Of a stretch of 64,000 nt of DNA, positions 1 to 9,073 are shown in pieces; within the stretch, counting starts at the first letter, position 1, and every line of letters begins with the position of its first letter. The stretch lies in assembly GCA_963691835.1 (NCBI GenBank), contig OY829383.1, positions 2,666,001 through 2,730,000 on the forward strand. Direction: 5' to 3'. Both the position numbers and the translations under genes were made by a program. Origin of the DNA: G963691835 sp963691835. GTDB lineage: Bacteria > Pseudomonadota > Alphaproteobacteria > Thalassobaculales > Thalassobaculaceae. Below the pieces are notes generated by a model. It was not told the DNA's origin and did no database searches. It saw only the letters and a list, made by a program, of their open reading frames with translations.

Positions 1-506
1 CGCGGGACACCGGTCTCATCCGGCGGCAGATAGAAGGTGTCCTGCTCCTGACGGGCGGGATGCTCCGGCGGAATGTTGAGCTGGGTGAAGTTGTAGTAGT
101 CGCTCTCGATGTGCGGGCCTTCGGCAACGGTGAAGCCCATCTCGCAGAAGATTGCTGTCAGCTCATCGATGGTCTGGGTGACCGGGTGGATGCGGCCAGT
201 CGTCTCCGGCCGCGTGGGCAGGGAAACATCGATCCGCTCCGTCCGCAGGCGCGCATCCATCGCGTCCGCCTCAAGTCCGGATTTCCGGGCCTCGATCGCC
301 GCCTGAACCTCGTCCTTCAGCTTGTTGAACGCTTGACCCGCCTCCCGTCGCGCTTCCGGATCAAGGCCGCCCAGTTGCTTCATCAATCCAGAAACCCGGC
401 CCTTCTTGCCGAGTTCGGCAACGCGGATCTCTTCCAGCCGGTCGAGGCCGTCCGCGGCTTCCACGGCCGCCACGATCTCGCCTCTCAATCCGTCGACATC
501 GGTCAT
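1..506 (-). CDS. pheS: Phenylalanyl-tRNA synthetase alpha subunit, N-terminal part (cut by window edge)
   Basis: Charges tRNA-Phe together with PheT in the cytoplasm. The minus strand reads MTDVDGLRGEIVAAVEAADG from an ATG at 504-506 and stays open to base 1, about 168 residues. The coiled-coil N-terminal region is followed by the start of the class II catalytic domain: the stretch RIHPVTQTIDELTAIFCEMG, then GPHIESDYYNF and HPARQEQDTFYL, all characteristic of PheS. The gene lies downstream of rpmI-rplT, the usual order, but a terminator at 621-651 separates it from rplT, so pheS may have its own promoter in 507-620. The C-terminal half lies outside the window. Confidence 0.95.
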   Translation of the reverse strand, partial: MTDVDGLRGEIVAAVEAADGLDRLEEIRVAELGKKGRVSGLMKQLGGLDPEARREAGQAFNKLKDEVQAAIEARKSGLEADAMDARLRTERIDVSLPTRPETTGRIHPVTQTIDELTAIFCEMGFTVAEGPHIESDYYNFTQLNIPPEHPARQEQDTFYLPPDETGVP

Positions 507-620
507 GTCGTCATCCGTCCTGCATCTGGCGCCGGCGCAAAGCCGGTCGCGGTCTCGATAGGGGCCTCCGATTAGCACAAGCGGAGGCCGGGTTCATCCG
601 GGCGATTGCGATGCCCAACG

Positions 621-651
621 AAAAGGGCCGCTCCCGGCTGGAGCGGCCCTT
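621..651 (-). terminator. Rho-independent terminator after rplT
   Basis: A perfect 12-bp inverted repeat (623-634 with 640-651, 5-nt loop) is followed on the minus strand by four T residues. It sits 34 bp past the rplT stop and before pheS, so it should end or attenuate the rpmI-rplT transcript. Confidence 0.85.
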
Positions 652-684
652 GTCTCAACTCTTCCGGATATCCGGCGGGGCAGC

Positions 685-1050
685 TCAGCCCTCGGCGGCA
701 AGCGCCGACTTGGCTTGGTCAACCAAGGCCGTAAACGACTCCGGCTCGTGGATCGCGATGTCCGAGAGCACTTTGCGGTCGAGCTCGATGCCCGACTTCT
801 TCAAGCCGTTCATGAAGACGGAATAGGTCATGCCGTGCATCCGTGCTGCGGCGTTGATCCGCTGGATCCAGAGCGCGCGGAAATCGCGCTTCTTGGTCCG
901 GCGGTCCCGGTAGGCGTACTGGCCGGCCTTCTCAACGGCCTGGACGGCAACGCGGAAGATGTTCTTCCGGCGGCCGTAGTAACCCTTCGCCTTGTCGATA
1001 ACTTTCTTATGCCGGGCGTGGGCGATGGTGCCCCGTTTTACGCGTGCCAT
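685..1050 (-). CDS. rplT: 50S ribosomal protein L20
   Basis: Binds 23S rRNA early in large-subunit assembly; in many bacteria it also represses its own operon. The 121-residue product, beginning MARVKRGTIAHARHKK and including GYYGRRKNIFRVA and RRTKKRDFRALWIQRINAA, is a full-length L20. The ATG at 1048-1050 lies 11 bp after the rpmI stop, so the two are co-transcribed. The terminator at 621-651 follows. Confidence 0.98.
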   Translation of the reverse strand: MARVKRGTIAHARHKKVIDKAKGYYGRRKNIFRVAVQAVEKAGQYAYRDRRTKKRDFRALWIQRINAAARMHGMTYSVFMNGLKKSGIELDRKVLSDIAIHEPESFTALVDQAKSALAAEG

Positions 1051-1061
1051 GGCTGCTCTCC

Positions 1062-1259
1062 TCAGGCGTAGGGAAGGAACTTTTTGACGATCTTGGCGTC
1101 AGCGTCGGACAGGATCGTTGTCCCCCGCGCCGACCGGATCATCTTCTGAGGACGCTTGCGCATGTTATGCTGCTTGCCGGCGAAATTGCCGCGGACCTTG
1201 CCGCTGGCGGTGAGCCGGAACCGCTTTTTGGCCCCGCTCTTTGTCTTCATCTTGGGCAT
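1062..1259 (-). CDS. rpmI: 50S ribosomal protein L35
   Basis: Small basic protein of the large ribosomal subunit. The start is the ATG at 1257-1259 (MPKMKTKSGAKKRFRL), giving 65 residues, the normal L35 length. The open frame runs 24 codons further upstream, but that extension is not part of the family. The fragment HNMRKRPQKMIR is typical. First gene of the rpmI-rplT unit. infC, which commonly precedes rpmI, is not here; a PAS gene diverges upstream instead. Confidence 0.97.
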   Translation of the reverse strand: MPKMKTKSGAKKRFRLTASGKVRGNFAGKQHNMRKRPQKMIRSARGTTILSDADAKIVKKFLPYA

Positions 1260-1584
1260 TTCGGTCTCCGTTGGCTTTGTTCTTTGGGGCGGCGCCGTCT
1301 TCGTGACGGACCGCAAAGGCCGGCCAGGCATGCCCTTTTCGCCCGGACGCGACTCGCTGCGCGCGGCGGGGCCACACGCAAGAGGCGGGTGTATACCGCC
1401 CCCGGGCGGTCACGACAAGCCCAAAGGGGGCGCGGCCGGTTCAGGCTTCTCTTGCCGAAAGAGTTTGGGGCGCGCATCGAAACTGGTGGCGGTACCCCAC
1501 AAATAGTGCAATAATACCTAAGGTTGGGTAGAAAAATATGTATGTGTGTGGCCGTTTGATCGGCTGAGTGCAAGGATTTGCATA
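1260..1584. other. Divergent intergenic region, rpmI leader and PAS gene promoter
   Basis: 325 bp without a convincing gene, between divergent rpmI (minus) and the PAS_5 gene (plus). It holds a 7-bp inverted repeat with a 2-nt gap at 1395-1410 (ACCGCCC/GGGCGGT), which on the minus strand could fold in the rpmI leader. The PAS gene side is AT-rich (1500-1584). No sigma-70 boxes could be assigned with confidence. ORFs read through here are low-complexity shadow frames. Confidence 0.5.
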
Positions 1585-2148
1585 ATGGATAGCGTAAACG
1601 AGATGGTTCAGGTCGTGCCGCTCGGCGACCGTACTGGCCTCAGTGAGAGCATTGTCGAATTCCATGATTACTGGTCGTCCAAGGTGAATGACGGCCGGCT
1701 CCCGCGCCGGTCCGATATCGACCCTCTGATCGATATCCCAAAGCTCGCACCGGACATGTTCATGGTCGATGTTCTGCCGGATCTCTCGGATTTCAGGGTC
1801 CGGCTCATGGGAACGCGTCTCACGGCCCATCTCGGCTATGACACCACGGGCGAGATGATGGTGGCGCTCACCAAGGACAGCTATTGCAATGTGATCGTCG
1901 ACATGCTCCGCCAGACGGTGCTGCACCGGCGCCCGCTCTACACCTTGTCCAATTATCTGCAGCCGGACCGGTCATTCGCGATGGTGGAGCGGTTGATGAC
2001 GCCGTTGCTGGACGAAGAGGGGTTCATCAAGTACGTCGCGACGCTGCAGCTTTTCCACCATTTCTCGGAAGCGGAAACCTTCTTCGAGTTCATGGAGCGG
2101 GCCCACAAGAGCGACTCCCACAGCCACATCCGTGCCTATTCGTGCTGA
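1585..2148 (+). CDS. PAS_5-type single-domain PAS protein
   Basis: A 187-residue soluble protein with one PAS-like fold and no output domain. Early residues carry FHDYWSSK and LPRRSDIDPL, the signature of the alphaproteobacterial PAS_5 family, followed by FRVRLMGTRLTAHLGYDTTG. The start is the ATG at 1585 behind an AAGGATTT ribosome site; 13 extra codons upstream are open but lack a site. A second family member lies at 40355-40927 and shares YWSS, RRxxIDPL and the (L/V)(M/V)GT motif. Proteins of this family are usually orphans of unknown ligand. The role is probably sensory, but that is inference. Confidence 0.85.
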   Translation: MDSVNEMVQVVPLGDRTGLSESIVEFHDYWSSKVNDGRLPRRSDIDPLIDIPKLAPDMFMVDVLPDLSDFRVRLMGTRLTAHLGYDTTGEMMVALTKDSYCNVIVDMLRQTVLHRRPLYTLSNYLQPDRSFAMVERLMTPLLDEEGFIKYVATLQLFHHFSEAETFFEFMERAHKSDSHSHIRAYSC

Positions 2149-2241
2149 GGGCCGTTGCTCAACACTGTTTACTCAGTGACTGTTGTTTCACCTGGATTAA
2201 CACTCTATAGTGGTTTAGTCTTTAACGTTTTTATTGCAATC

Positions 2242-2634
2242 ATGTTTTTATCCGCCCGCCCGGTGCTTTCCGTCAGCGACATGGAGACTTCGCTCAAGTT
2301 CTATACAGAAGTGCTGGGCTTTCGGATCCAAGCGGCGGAGCCGAGAGATCCGATCCAAGCCAGATCTCAAGGTGATACGACGCCATCTTGGGTGGAATTG
2401 CGTCGAGATCAGGTGACCGTCGCACTCTACGACGGTGGTGTGCACGCCGTACCCGCGCGTCCGGGCCTATGCGCGCTGTTTGTCGATGACATTGAGACGC
2501 TTGCTGCCGGTCTTATTGAGACAGCGGTCGAGTTTGCCTGGCCGCTTAGAACAACCGAAGACAAACGCTATCGGGATATCGGGGTGAAAGATCCTGACCA
2601 GAATTTCCTGATTCTGTCCCAAGAACTGAGCTGA
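2242..2634 (+). CDS. VOC-superfamily glyoxalase/bleomycin-resistance-like protein
   Basis: A 130-residue single vicinal-oxygen-chelate domain. MFLSARPVLSVSDMETSLKF opens the first beta-alpha-beta module, and VKDPDQNFLILSQ closes the second in the usual way. The ATG at 2242 is chosen because the domain starts there; upstream codons encode AT-rich non-domain sequence. Substrate unknown: members are glyoxalases, dioxygenases or resistance proteins. It converges on the MFS gene with only 3 bp between stop codons. Confidence 0.85.
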   Translation: MFLSARPVLSVSDMETSLKFYTEVLGFRIQAAEPRDPIQARSQGDTTPSWVELRRDQVTVALYDGGVHAVPARPGLCALFVDDIETLAAGLIETAVEFAWPLRTTEDKRYRDIGVKDPDQNFLILSQELS

Positions 2635-2637
2635 GCC

Positions 2638-3921
2638 TTAGAGGCGGTTGGCGGGACCCCGGTTTGCCGACAGCAGCAGCAACGCAGACACGGCCAGCGC
2701 GATGGCAAGGCTGGTAAAGACAGCCGAGAATCCAGCGACTGACAGCAGCAGGCCCACTACGACCGGCCCGGCGATCTTGCCGGAGTTGCGCAGCGCACCG
2801 TAGATGCCCATGCCCGCCCCCATGTGCTGAGAGCCTGCGGCCTCCCCCACCATGGCGACGGTGGACGGGAAGATCAGGCCCTGGCCCACCCCGCTCAGCA
2901 CGGCGGCGGCCATCAGCATGACGCCCGAGGTTCCGGCCGATGGGATGAGCGCAACGGCGGCCGCAAGGACGGCCATGCCCGATGCGATGGCGGTCTTGTA
3001 GCCTGCCCGGTCCCCAAGCCATCCTCCGACCGGACGGGTCAGGAGGTGTGCGGCTTCTTGGACGGAGAAGAACAGCCCGGCCACCAGGATGCCGAAACCG
3101 CCTTCGCCCACCGCAAACAAGGGGAGGAAGGCCTTCAGGCCATAGGTGACGAAGTAGATGGCGGTTTCCAGCGCGCCCGCGATCCAGGTTGCACCGCGGC
3201 TCGCGGCGTGGCGCAAACCCTTCAAGAGAGCGACAGCGGATACGGAGGAAGAACCGGACACACTGCCGTCGGCTTCACGCCGTGCTGATTTGTCTGGCGA
3301 GGCAAACTGCATGAACGAGAAGGGAATGAACGCCAGCAGGCTCACCAAGCCGACGATGGTGAAGACCTCTTCGGGCGGCATGACGGTCAGCATCCATCCT
3401 GCCACTGCTGGCGCGACGAGATATCCACCCTCCCGGGCGTAGCCAAACCAGGCAAGGCGCGTTGCCCGTCCCGCCTGGGCCATCCGGTCCATCTCGGCGA
3501 TGTAGGCGAGGGTCACCGGACCCATGATCGCGGTGGCGGTCCCGTGGATCAGCCGTAAGGCCATCAGGCCCTCTGGTGTCTCAACGAACCGGTAGAGGAA
3601 GGGCATGCCGGCGAAGAGGCACAGAGCGGCGAGGAGCCAGATCCGGCGGCCCATTCTGTCGGAGAGCACACCGATCAACGGCTTTGTGACCATGCCTGTA
3701 CAGGTCGAAACCGCGACGATCAGGCCAACCAGCATCTCCCCGGCACCGACCGCCGCCGCGAACAGCGGCAGAACCGGCGTCTTCCCCATCTGGTAAGCGG
3801 TTCTGACCAGGAAATCCGTAGCGAACGCGTTCCAGAATGTTGCCGGAAAGGCGCCGCGGATACCGGACGCGCCAGTCTGGCGCCGGGGCCCGGCTGTTGG
3901 AGGGGCGAGGATATCGGTCAT
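2638..3921 (-). CDS. MFS transporter, probable drug/metabolite exporter
   Basis: 427 residues with about 12 hydrophobic segments. The loop between helices 2 and 3, GVLSDRMGRRIWLLAALCLF, carries the GxLSDRxGRR motif A, and a second copy, GGWLGDRAGYK, appears after the central loop, as in 12-helix MFS proteins. The inner membrane is the expected location. The ATG at 3921 is 13 bp past the stop of the BNR propeller gene, so the two are probably one operon. Substrate cannot be read from the sequence. Confidence 0.9.
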   Translation of the reverse strand: MTDILAPPTAGPRRQTGASGIRGAFPATFWNAFATDFLVRTAYQMGKTPVLPLFAAAVGAGEMLVGLIVAVSTCTGMVTKPLIGVLSDRMGRRIWLLAALCLFAGMPFLYRFVETPEGLMALRLIHGTATAIMGPVTLAYIAEMDRMAQAGRATRLAWFGYAREGGYLVAPAVAGWMLTVMPPEEVFTIVGLVSLLAFIPFSFMQFASPDKSARREADGSVSGSSSVSAVALLKGLRHAASRGATWIAGALETAIYFVTYGLKAFLPLFAVGEGGFGILVAGLFFSVQEAAHLLTRPVGGWLGDRAGYKTAIASGMAVLAAAVALIPSAGTSGVMLMAAAVLSGVGQGLIFPSTVAMVGEAAGSQHMGAGMGIYGALRNSGKIAGPVVVGLLLSVAGFSAVFTSLAIALAVSALLLLSANRGPANRL

Positions 3922-3934
3922 GTGTGCTGACCGT

Positions 3935-6900
3935 TCACCCCTCGATGAGGCCGATGTGGGCGACCCCCGCCTCCTTCAGGGCGGCGTTCAGATCCGCGAC
4001 ATCCTTTGCGACAAGGCCGTCGAAATCACCAATCAAGGCCGTGACCTTGCCCACGATCTCGTCGGTGACCGCCTGCGCCTGGGTCGGCGGGGCCGCGTCC
4101 GCGATGCCGACCACCCCGATCAGGTCCCCGATGGTGTCGTCAAGGCCTGCCGGGTGACGCAGCACGTCGCGTGGGCTCTCCCGCTTCGCATCCACCAGAA
4201 CCCCCTCGATCGCGGCCAACTTCTCCGATAGGCTGCTGGCTTGCGACGCCAACGGGGAGCCGCCGTCGCCGAGCCGTTCCGGCAGGGTCTTGAGTTGGCG
4301 TTTGATCGTGCGAATGCGGTTCACGGTCGAATTCAACCCACCGAGTGTGTCAACCAGCGTCCGCCAAATGGCGTATTGAGCCGCGTAGTCCGCATCGGTC
4401 GTCGACAGACGCGGGTCCTTCACCACCGTCACCGGCTGTGATGATGTGGCCGACCCGGTCGTGAGCTCGACCGAATAGGCTCCTGGCACAACTGTCGGCC
4501 CGGCCGCACCGCCGCGTGATTTCGCGAAAGGCTCCCGCGGACGGTCCCACAACGCCAGGTCGATCTTGGCCGGCCCATCGTGCTTCAGATCCCAGACGAA
4601 GCGGTTGAGGCCAGGGTTGGCGGTCGGCCGCTTGTCGATCGGCGTGTCCTCGTCATCGCTGCGGACCGAGAAGACGTCGCCGCCATCGCCGCCGCGTACG
4701 GTAAGCGTCACCGGTCCGTCATGACCCGCAGGCAAGGCGTAGTAGAGGATGGCACCGTTCGGCGGGTTCTCACCCACATCCAGCGGGATGCGGACCCGGC
4801 GCCCGGACAGATCCTTCTCGAACGCGCTGGCACCGCTGACGCCGAAGGCGGGACCATAGGCTTTGCCCTCGCCAGCGAACAGGCCGACGCTCCAGACCAT
4901 CTTGGTCCGGACGGTCTCCCGTGGCGGGAAGAGGACCGGCCCCTCGACGCCGGCTCCGGCGGCAAGCGAGCGTAGAGGCGTGACGTCGTCTAGAATCCAG
5001 AAGGACCGGCCGTGAGTTGCGGCGCACAGGTCGCTGCCTTTGAGCTTGAGGTCGTAGACCGGCACCACCGGGAACCCGCCCCTCATGCGCTCCCAATGGG
5101 CGCCGTCGTCGACCGAGAAGAACACGCCTGTTTCGCTGCCGATGAACAGGAGGCCGGGTGCCGTCGGATCGGACCGGATGACCCGGGTGATCTCATCCGC
5201 TGGCAGATCGCCGGTGATGGTCTCCCAGGTCTTGCCCCCGTCCCGCGTCCGGAAGAGATAGGGCGCGTAGTCGGCGAGCTTGTAGCAGGTTGCGGCGATG
5301 TAGACCGTGTCGGGATCGGACGCCGACGGTTCCACACAGCCGACATAGGCCTCACGCGGCATGCCGCTCGGCGTCACATCGGTCCAGGTTTGGCCATCGT
5401 CCCGGGTCACATGGACAAGCCCGTCGTCCGTGGACGCCCAGATCTCACCCTTACGGCCCGGGTTTTCGATGACCGAGGCACAGCTCGCGTAGGTCTCGGC
5501 ACCGGCACTGTCCCCGGTCAGCGGGCCACCGGAGTAGTCGAGCTTCTCCTCCTCATTCCGGCTGAGATCGGGGGAGATCACGTCCCAACTCATGCCGTCG
5601 TTGCGGCTACGGAAGACGTGGTTCCCGCCCACATAGAGCGTGCTCGGATCGTGTGGCGAGAAGACGATCGGGAACGTCCAGGCGAAGCGGTATTTCAGGT
5701 CCTTCGGCGCGATCCCGGTGGACTCCTCTGGCCACACGTTCACGAGCTGCATCTGACGGGTGGCGTGGTCGTAGCGCTGAAGAGCGCCGCTGCCGCCCGG
5801 GCTGGAACCAACCGCACCGACGAACACCACGTTGGGGTCCTTGGGGTCGACGGCAATGAAGCCGCTCTCCCCTGTGCCGGGCAGATGGCAATCGCCCAGG
5901 GTCACCACACCCCACTCGGTCGCGCTCGGCACCGAAATCGATGTGTTGTCCTGCTGGGTTGCGTACAGCCTGTAGGGATACTGATCGTCCACATCCATCC
6001 GGTAGAACTGGGCTGTGTTCTGATTGTAGATGGATGACCACGTCTCTCCGGCATCGAAGGAAACGTTGGCCCCGCCGTCATTGCCTTGAACCATCCGTCT
6101 TGGATTGGCTGGATCGATCCAGAGATCGTGGTTGTCGCCGTGAGGTGTGGTGATTTCCGTGAAAGCGATACCGCCGTCCGTCGACTTCCACATCTGGAAG
6201 TTGGTGACGTAGACCGTGTCCGCATGGCCGGTGTCGGCGAAGACGTGAGTGTAGTACCAGGGCCGGTGCAGCAGGTCCCGGTTCGCGCAGATCAGGGTCC
6301 ACGTATCGCCGTAGTCCTCCGACCGGTAGAGCGCGCTTTCCGAGCCCTCCGCCTCAACCAATGCCCAGACCCGGCCCGTCTTGCCGGGTGAGATCGCAAC
6401 CCCGATTTTGCCCAGGGTTCCCTTGGCGAAGCCCGGATTGACCGACACCTCCTGCCATGTGTCGCCGCCGTCCATGGAACGATGGAGCCCACAGCCCTCT
6501 CCACCGCTCGACAGGTTCCAGAAGCTCCGGGTCGCGCGCCAGGTCGACGCGAACAGGACGCGCGGGTTGCCCGCGTCCATCGCAAGGTCGACGGCACCTG
6601 CAACGTCGCCACTGTCCAGGACCTTCTCCCAGCTTCCTCCTCCGTCTTTCGAGCGGTAGACGCCGCGTTCCGGGTGGGGGCCGAAGATGTCACCGAGCGC
6701 GGCCACATAGACCAGATCCGGGTTCGTCGGATGGACCCTGATCTCGCCGATGAACTTGCTGTCTTTGAGGCCGATGTGGCTCCAGGTTCGGCCGGCGTCG
6801 GTGGACTTGTACATGCCGTCGCCATAGGAGACATCGACCCGGATGGTGGTCTCGCCTGTCCCGGCATAGATGACGTTCGGGTCTGATTCCGCGACCTGCA

Positions 6901-7129
6901 GCGCGCCGATCGCCGCCGAGCCGAGATAGCCGTCGGAGACGCAACGCCAATACTGACCGCCGTCCGTGGTCTTCCAGACCCCACCCGCACAGGCGCCGAA
7001 GTAGAAGGTCATGGGGTCCCGGGTGTCGCCCGCTACGGCCACCACGCGGCCACCACGGGGCGGGCCGACACAGCGCCATTTGAGGGCGTCGAGGTCGAGG
7101 GCGGAGCCGGCGCGAGGCGTCGTCGTCAT
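3935..7129 (-). CDS. Large BNR-repeat (sortilin/VPS10-like) propeller protein
   Basis: 1064 residues. The first ~700 contain many Asp-box/BNR repeats, for example WKTTDGGQYW, YKSTDAGRTW, YRSKDGGGSW, HRSMDGGDTW, YRSEDYGDTW, FRSRNDGMSW and FRTRDGGKTW, which build one or two beta-propellers of the sortilin/sialidase-like type. The C-terminal ~350 residues hold a beta-rich region, then a helical stretch. Homologues are often called glycosyl hydrolase, but no catalytic residues are evident and binding is equally likely. The N-terminus (MTTTPRAGSALDLDALKWRC) has no signal peptide, which is unusual for this family. Upstream of the MFS gene on the same strand. Confidence 0.85.
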   Translation of the reverse strand: MTTTPRAGSALDLDALKWRCVGPPRGGRVVAVAGDTRDPMTFYFGACAGGVWKTTDGGQYWRCVSDGYLGSAAIGALQVAESDPNVIYAGTGETTIRVDVSYGDGMYKSTDAGRTWSHIGLKDSKFIGEIRVHPTNPDLVYVAALGDIFGPHPERGVYRSKDGGGSWEKVLDSGDVAGAVDLAMDAGNPRVLFASTWRATRSFWNLSSGGEGCGLHRSMDGGDTWQEVSVNPGFAKGTLGKIGVAISPGKTGRVWALVEAEGSESALYRSEDYGDTWTLICANRDLLHRPWYYTHVFADTGHADTVYVTNFQMWKSTDGGIAFTEITTPHGDNHDLWIDPANPRRMVQGNDGGANVSFDAGETWSSIYNQNTAQFYRMDVDDQYPYRLYATQQDNTSISVPSATEWGVVTLGDCHLPGTGESGFIAVDPKDPNVVFVGAVGSSPGGSGALQRYDHATRQMQLVNVWPEESTGIAPKDLKYRFAWTFPIVFSPHDPSTLYVGGNHVFRSRNDGMSWDVISPDLSRNEEEKLDYSGGPLTGDSAGAETYASCASVIENPGRKGEIWASTDDGLVHVTRDDGQTWTDVTPSGMPREAYVGCVEPSASDPDTVYIAATCYKLADYAPYLFRTRDGGKTWETITGDLPADEITRVIRSDPTAPGLLFIGSETGVFFSVDDGAHWERMRGGFPVVPVYDLKLKGSDLCAATHGRSFWILDDVTPLRSLAAGAGVEGPVLFPPRETVRTKMVWSVGLFAGEGKAYGPAFGVSGASAFEKDLSGRRVRIPLDVGENPPNGAILYYALPAGHDGPVTLTVRGGDGGDVFSVRSDDEDTPIDKRPTANPGLNRFVWDLKHDGPAKIDLALWDRPREPFAKSRGGAAGPTVVPGAYSVELTTGSATSSQPVTVVKDPRLSTTDADYAAQYAIWRTLVDTLGGLNSTVNRIRTIKRQLKTLPERLGDGGSPLASQASSLSEKLAAIEGVLVDAKRESPRDVLRHPAGLDDTIGDLIGVVGIADAAPPTQAQAVTDEIVGKVTALIGDFDGLVAKDVADLNAALKEAGVAHIGLIEG

Positions 7130-7237
7130 CGGAAATCCGATCTTGAATACGGGAGGATAGTGTCGGGAACCGACCCTATCAGCTTAGGGAGTGCATACGT
7201 AAAAATGCAAGGATGGTGAGGCCACCCGAGGTCGCGC

Positions 7238-8212
7238 TTATCCCGTAAGCCGCCGCCGATCATTCGGGGCGAGCTTGCGCCGGGTGATGCGGGTGATGCG
7301 GGCCAGCCGACCCCGGCGTTTTTTCGGGCGCAGACGGTAGGTAACCTCGCGCAAGTGATCGATCAGCTCCTGCCGGTCCTTCAAGTGCTCCAGCTTCTCA
7401 AACGGGATCGGGTCGCCGATGACGATCCCCATATCGGAGCCGATCTTGTTGGCCACTTCCTGGAACAACAGCGACAGCCGGATCGTTTGGCTGATGTTGC
7501 TGGCGATCTGGAACAGGCGGCTGTTCTGGCCTTCGAAAAACACGGGCACCACTGTCGCGCGCGAGTTAACGATCAGTTTTGCCGTGAAGGGTTTCCAATC
7601 CGGGTCGAGGGCCGGGCCGAACATCTTCTCGGACGTGGAGACGGTGCCGCCTGGAAAAACAACGACCGTCCCGCCATCCGACAACTCCTTCAACGCCGCG
7701 CGCCGGGTATCCAGATTGGTCCGTAACGCTTCCTTTGTCTCAGCGAAATCCACCGGCAAGAGGAAAGGCCTCACCTCGGGCGCGCGGAACAGAACCGAGT
7801 TGGTCAGGACTTTGAAGTGGGGCCGAATCAAGGACGTCATGTAGCTGATAACGATCCCGTCGAGCACGCCAAAGGGATGGTTCGCCACGATCACCAGCGG
7901 GCCTTCCCGCGGGACCGCCTCAAACTTCTCCCGGTCATAAACGAGATTGAGTTCTAGCTTCCGGATGGCCGCTGACCAAAAACTCTCGTCTGGATCGCCG
8001 TAGAGTTGGTGATCGACGTAGAGCTTCTTGATGCGCCGCTGGCCGGTCATCTTCTCGATCGCCATGACGACCATGCGCTTCAGCTTCGGGTCGTCCGGAG
8101 CCGCGTAGGAGAAATACGGAAGCTCGACGGAATTCTCACGGTCCGGGCCCGACACCTTCCGGCGCCGGAGCCGTTCCAGAATGGCCTTCGCCCGTCTGAA
8201 CTTCTGCGCCAT
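7238..8212 (-). CDS. PlsC-like lysophospholipid acyltransferase family protein
   Basis: 324 residues of the hemolysin-type acyltransferase group. The NHPFGVLDGI block is the family's His/Asp catalytic motif, with five residues between His and Asp instead of the usual four. VVVFPGGTVSTSEKMFG supplies the glycerol-phosphate/acceptor-binding motif. The product probably transfers an acyl chain to a lysolipid (phospholipid or ornithine-lipid type) at the inner membrane. It lies 4 bp downstream of the dioxygenase gene. The C-terminal tail is strongly basic (RLRPKKRRGR). The exact acceptor is unknown. Confidence 0.85.
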   Translation of the reverse strand: MAQKFRRAKAILERLRRRKVSGPDRENSVELPYFSYAAPDDPKLKRMVVMAIEKMTGQRRIKKLYVDHQLYGDPDESFWSAAIRKLELNLVYDREKFEAVPREGPLVIVANHPFGVLDGIVISYMTSLIRPHFKVLTNSVLFRAPEVRPFLLPVDFAETKEALRTNLDTRRAALKELSDGGTVVVFPGGTVSTSEKMFGPALDPDWKPFTAKLIVNSRATVVPVFFEGQNSRLFQIASNISQTIRLSLLFQEVANKIGSDMGIVIGDPIPFEKLEHLKDRQELIDHLREVTYRLRPKKRRGRLARITRITRRKLAPNDRRRLTG

Positions 8213-8216
8213 CCGG

Positions 8217-8888
8217 TCAGGTCCTCGCCCACATGCGCAGGAGGTTAAGACGGCCTTTCTCGAGCAGCCGGATCGCTTCGCTGTCCGCGTTGCTGTCGAT
8301 CATGATCTCCATCGACTGGGCCAGGTCGGCGATGACTTCCCGCTGGGCGGGATTGGGTATCATGCTCTCGATCCATGTGATCACGGCGAGCCGCCGGCCC
8401 CCCGTGACCGGCATGACCTGATGCATGTAGTGAGTTGGGTAGAGTACGGCATCCCCAGCCTCGAGCTTGTACTTCTGGTCGCCGAACGGCGTTTCCAGAA
8501 CCAGCTCGCCCCCCTTGTACGCATCGGGGCCGTTCAGCGCGATGGTCATGGACAGATCGGTCCGCATCCCCGGATAGGGGCCCATCAAGGCGGCATCCAC
8601 ATGGCGGCCATACTTGTCGCCCGGCATATACGACGCGAAGATCGGCGAGAGGATACGGCGCGGAACGGCGGCGACGGAGAACGCCTCGTTCTGACGCATG
8701 GTCGTCATGACCATCTGCGCCAACTCCCTGTACTCCGGGCTTTGCGGGGATACTTGCTGGTTCTTCTTGATCCCCTGGCCGAGCGGGCCGGCGCTGTTGC
8801 TGCCGTCGGCAAAGGTCGCCGAGAACAGCTTGCCCGCGATCGTGCGCACCTGCTCCTTCGGAAGTAGTTCCTTGATGACGGTAACCAT
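8217..8888 (-). CDS. PKHD-type Fe(II)/2-oxoglutarate dioxygenase (PiuC/YbiX family)
   Basis: 223 residues, the normal size of this family. The facial triad is visible: H96 and D98 in YGRHVDAALMG, H156 in YPTHYMHQVMPV, with 2-oxoglutarate-binding R166 in GGRRLAVITW. The ATG at 8888 follows a GGGGGG site; the frame is open further upstream, but those codons encode no domain. PiuC-type enzymes are often iron-regulated beside siderophore receptors; no TonB receptor is present here. The next gene, 4 bp away, is the acyltransferase, so a small operon is likely. Substrate unknown. Confidence 0.9.
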   Translation of the reverse strand: MVTVIKELLPKEQVRTIAGKLFSATFADGSNSAGPLGQGIKKNQQVSPQSPEYRELAQMVMTTMRQNEAFSVAAVPRRILSPIFASYMPGDKYGRHVDAALMGPYPGMRTDLSMTIALNGPDAYKGGELVLETPFGDQKYKLEAGDAVLYPTHYMHQVMPVTGGRRLAVITWIESMIPNPAQREVIADLAQSMEIMIDSNADSEAIRLLEKGRLNLLRMWART

Positions 8889-9073
8889 CGACCCCCCGGT
8901 CAGATCCCGCGTTCGCATCTGGCGACGGCGCGCGGCTGTCACCTGTTTGCCGCAATCTAGCGTACCGGGCGTGTCGAGCAAGACGAGAACATGGGTGTTT
9001 CGCATTCCCGGCCGGAAACCTTCCCCCGCAGCGAGGCTGATGGGCATACTGGCGGCCGACAGGGGAGAGGGTC

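Noticed and set aside
5012..6037. 341-residue plus-strand ORF opposite the BNR gene
   Set aside because: No recognisable domain, while the minus strand carries regular Asp-box repeats throughout.
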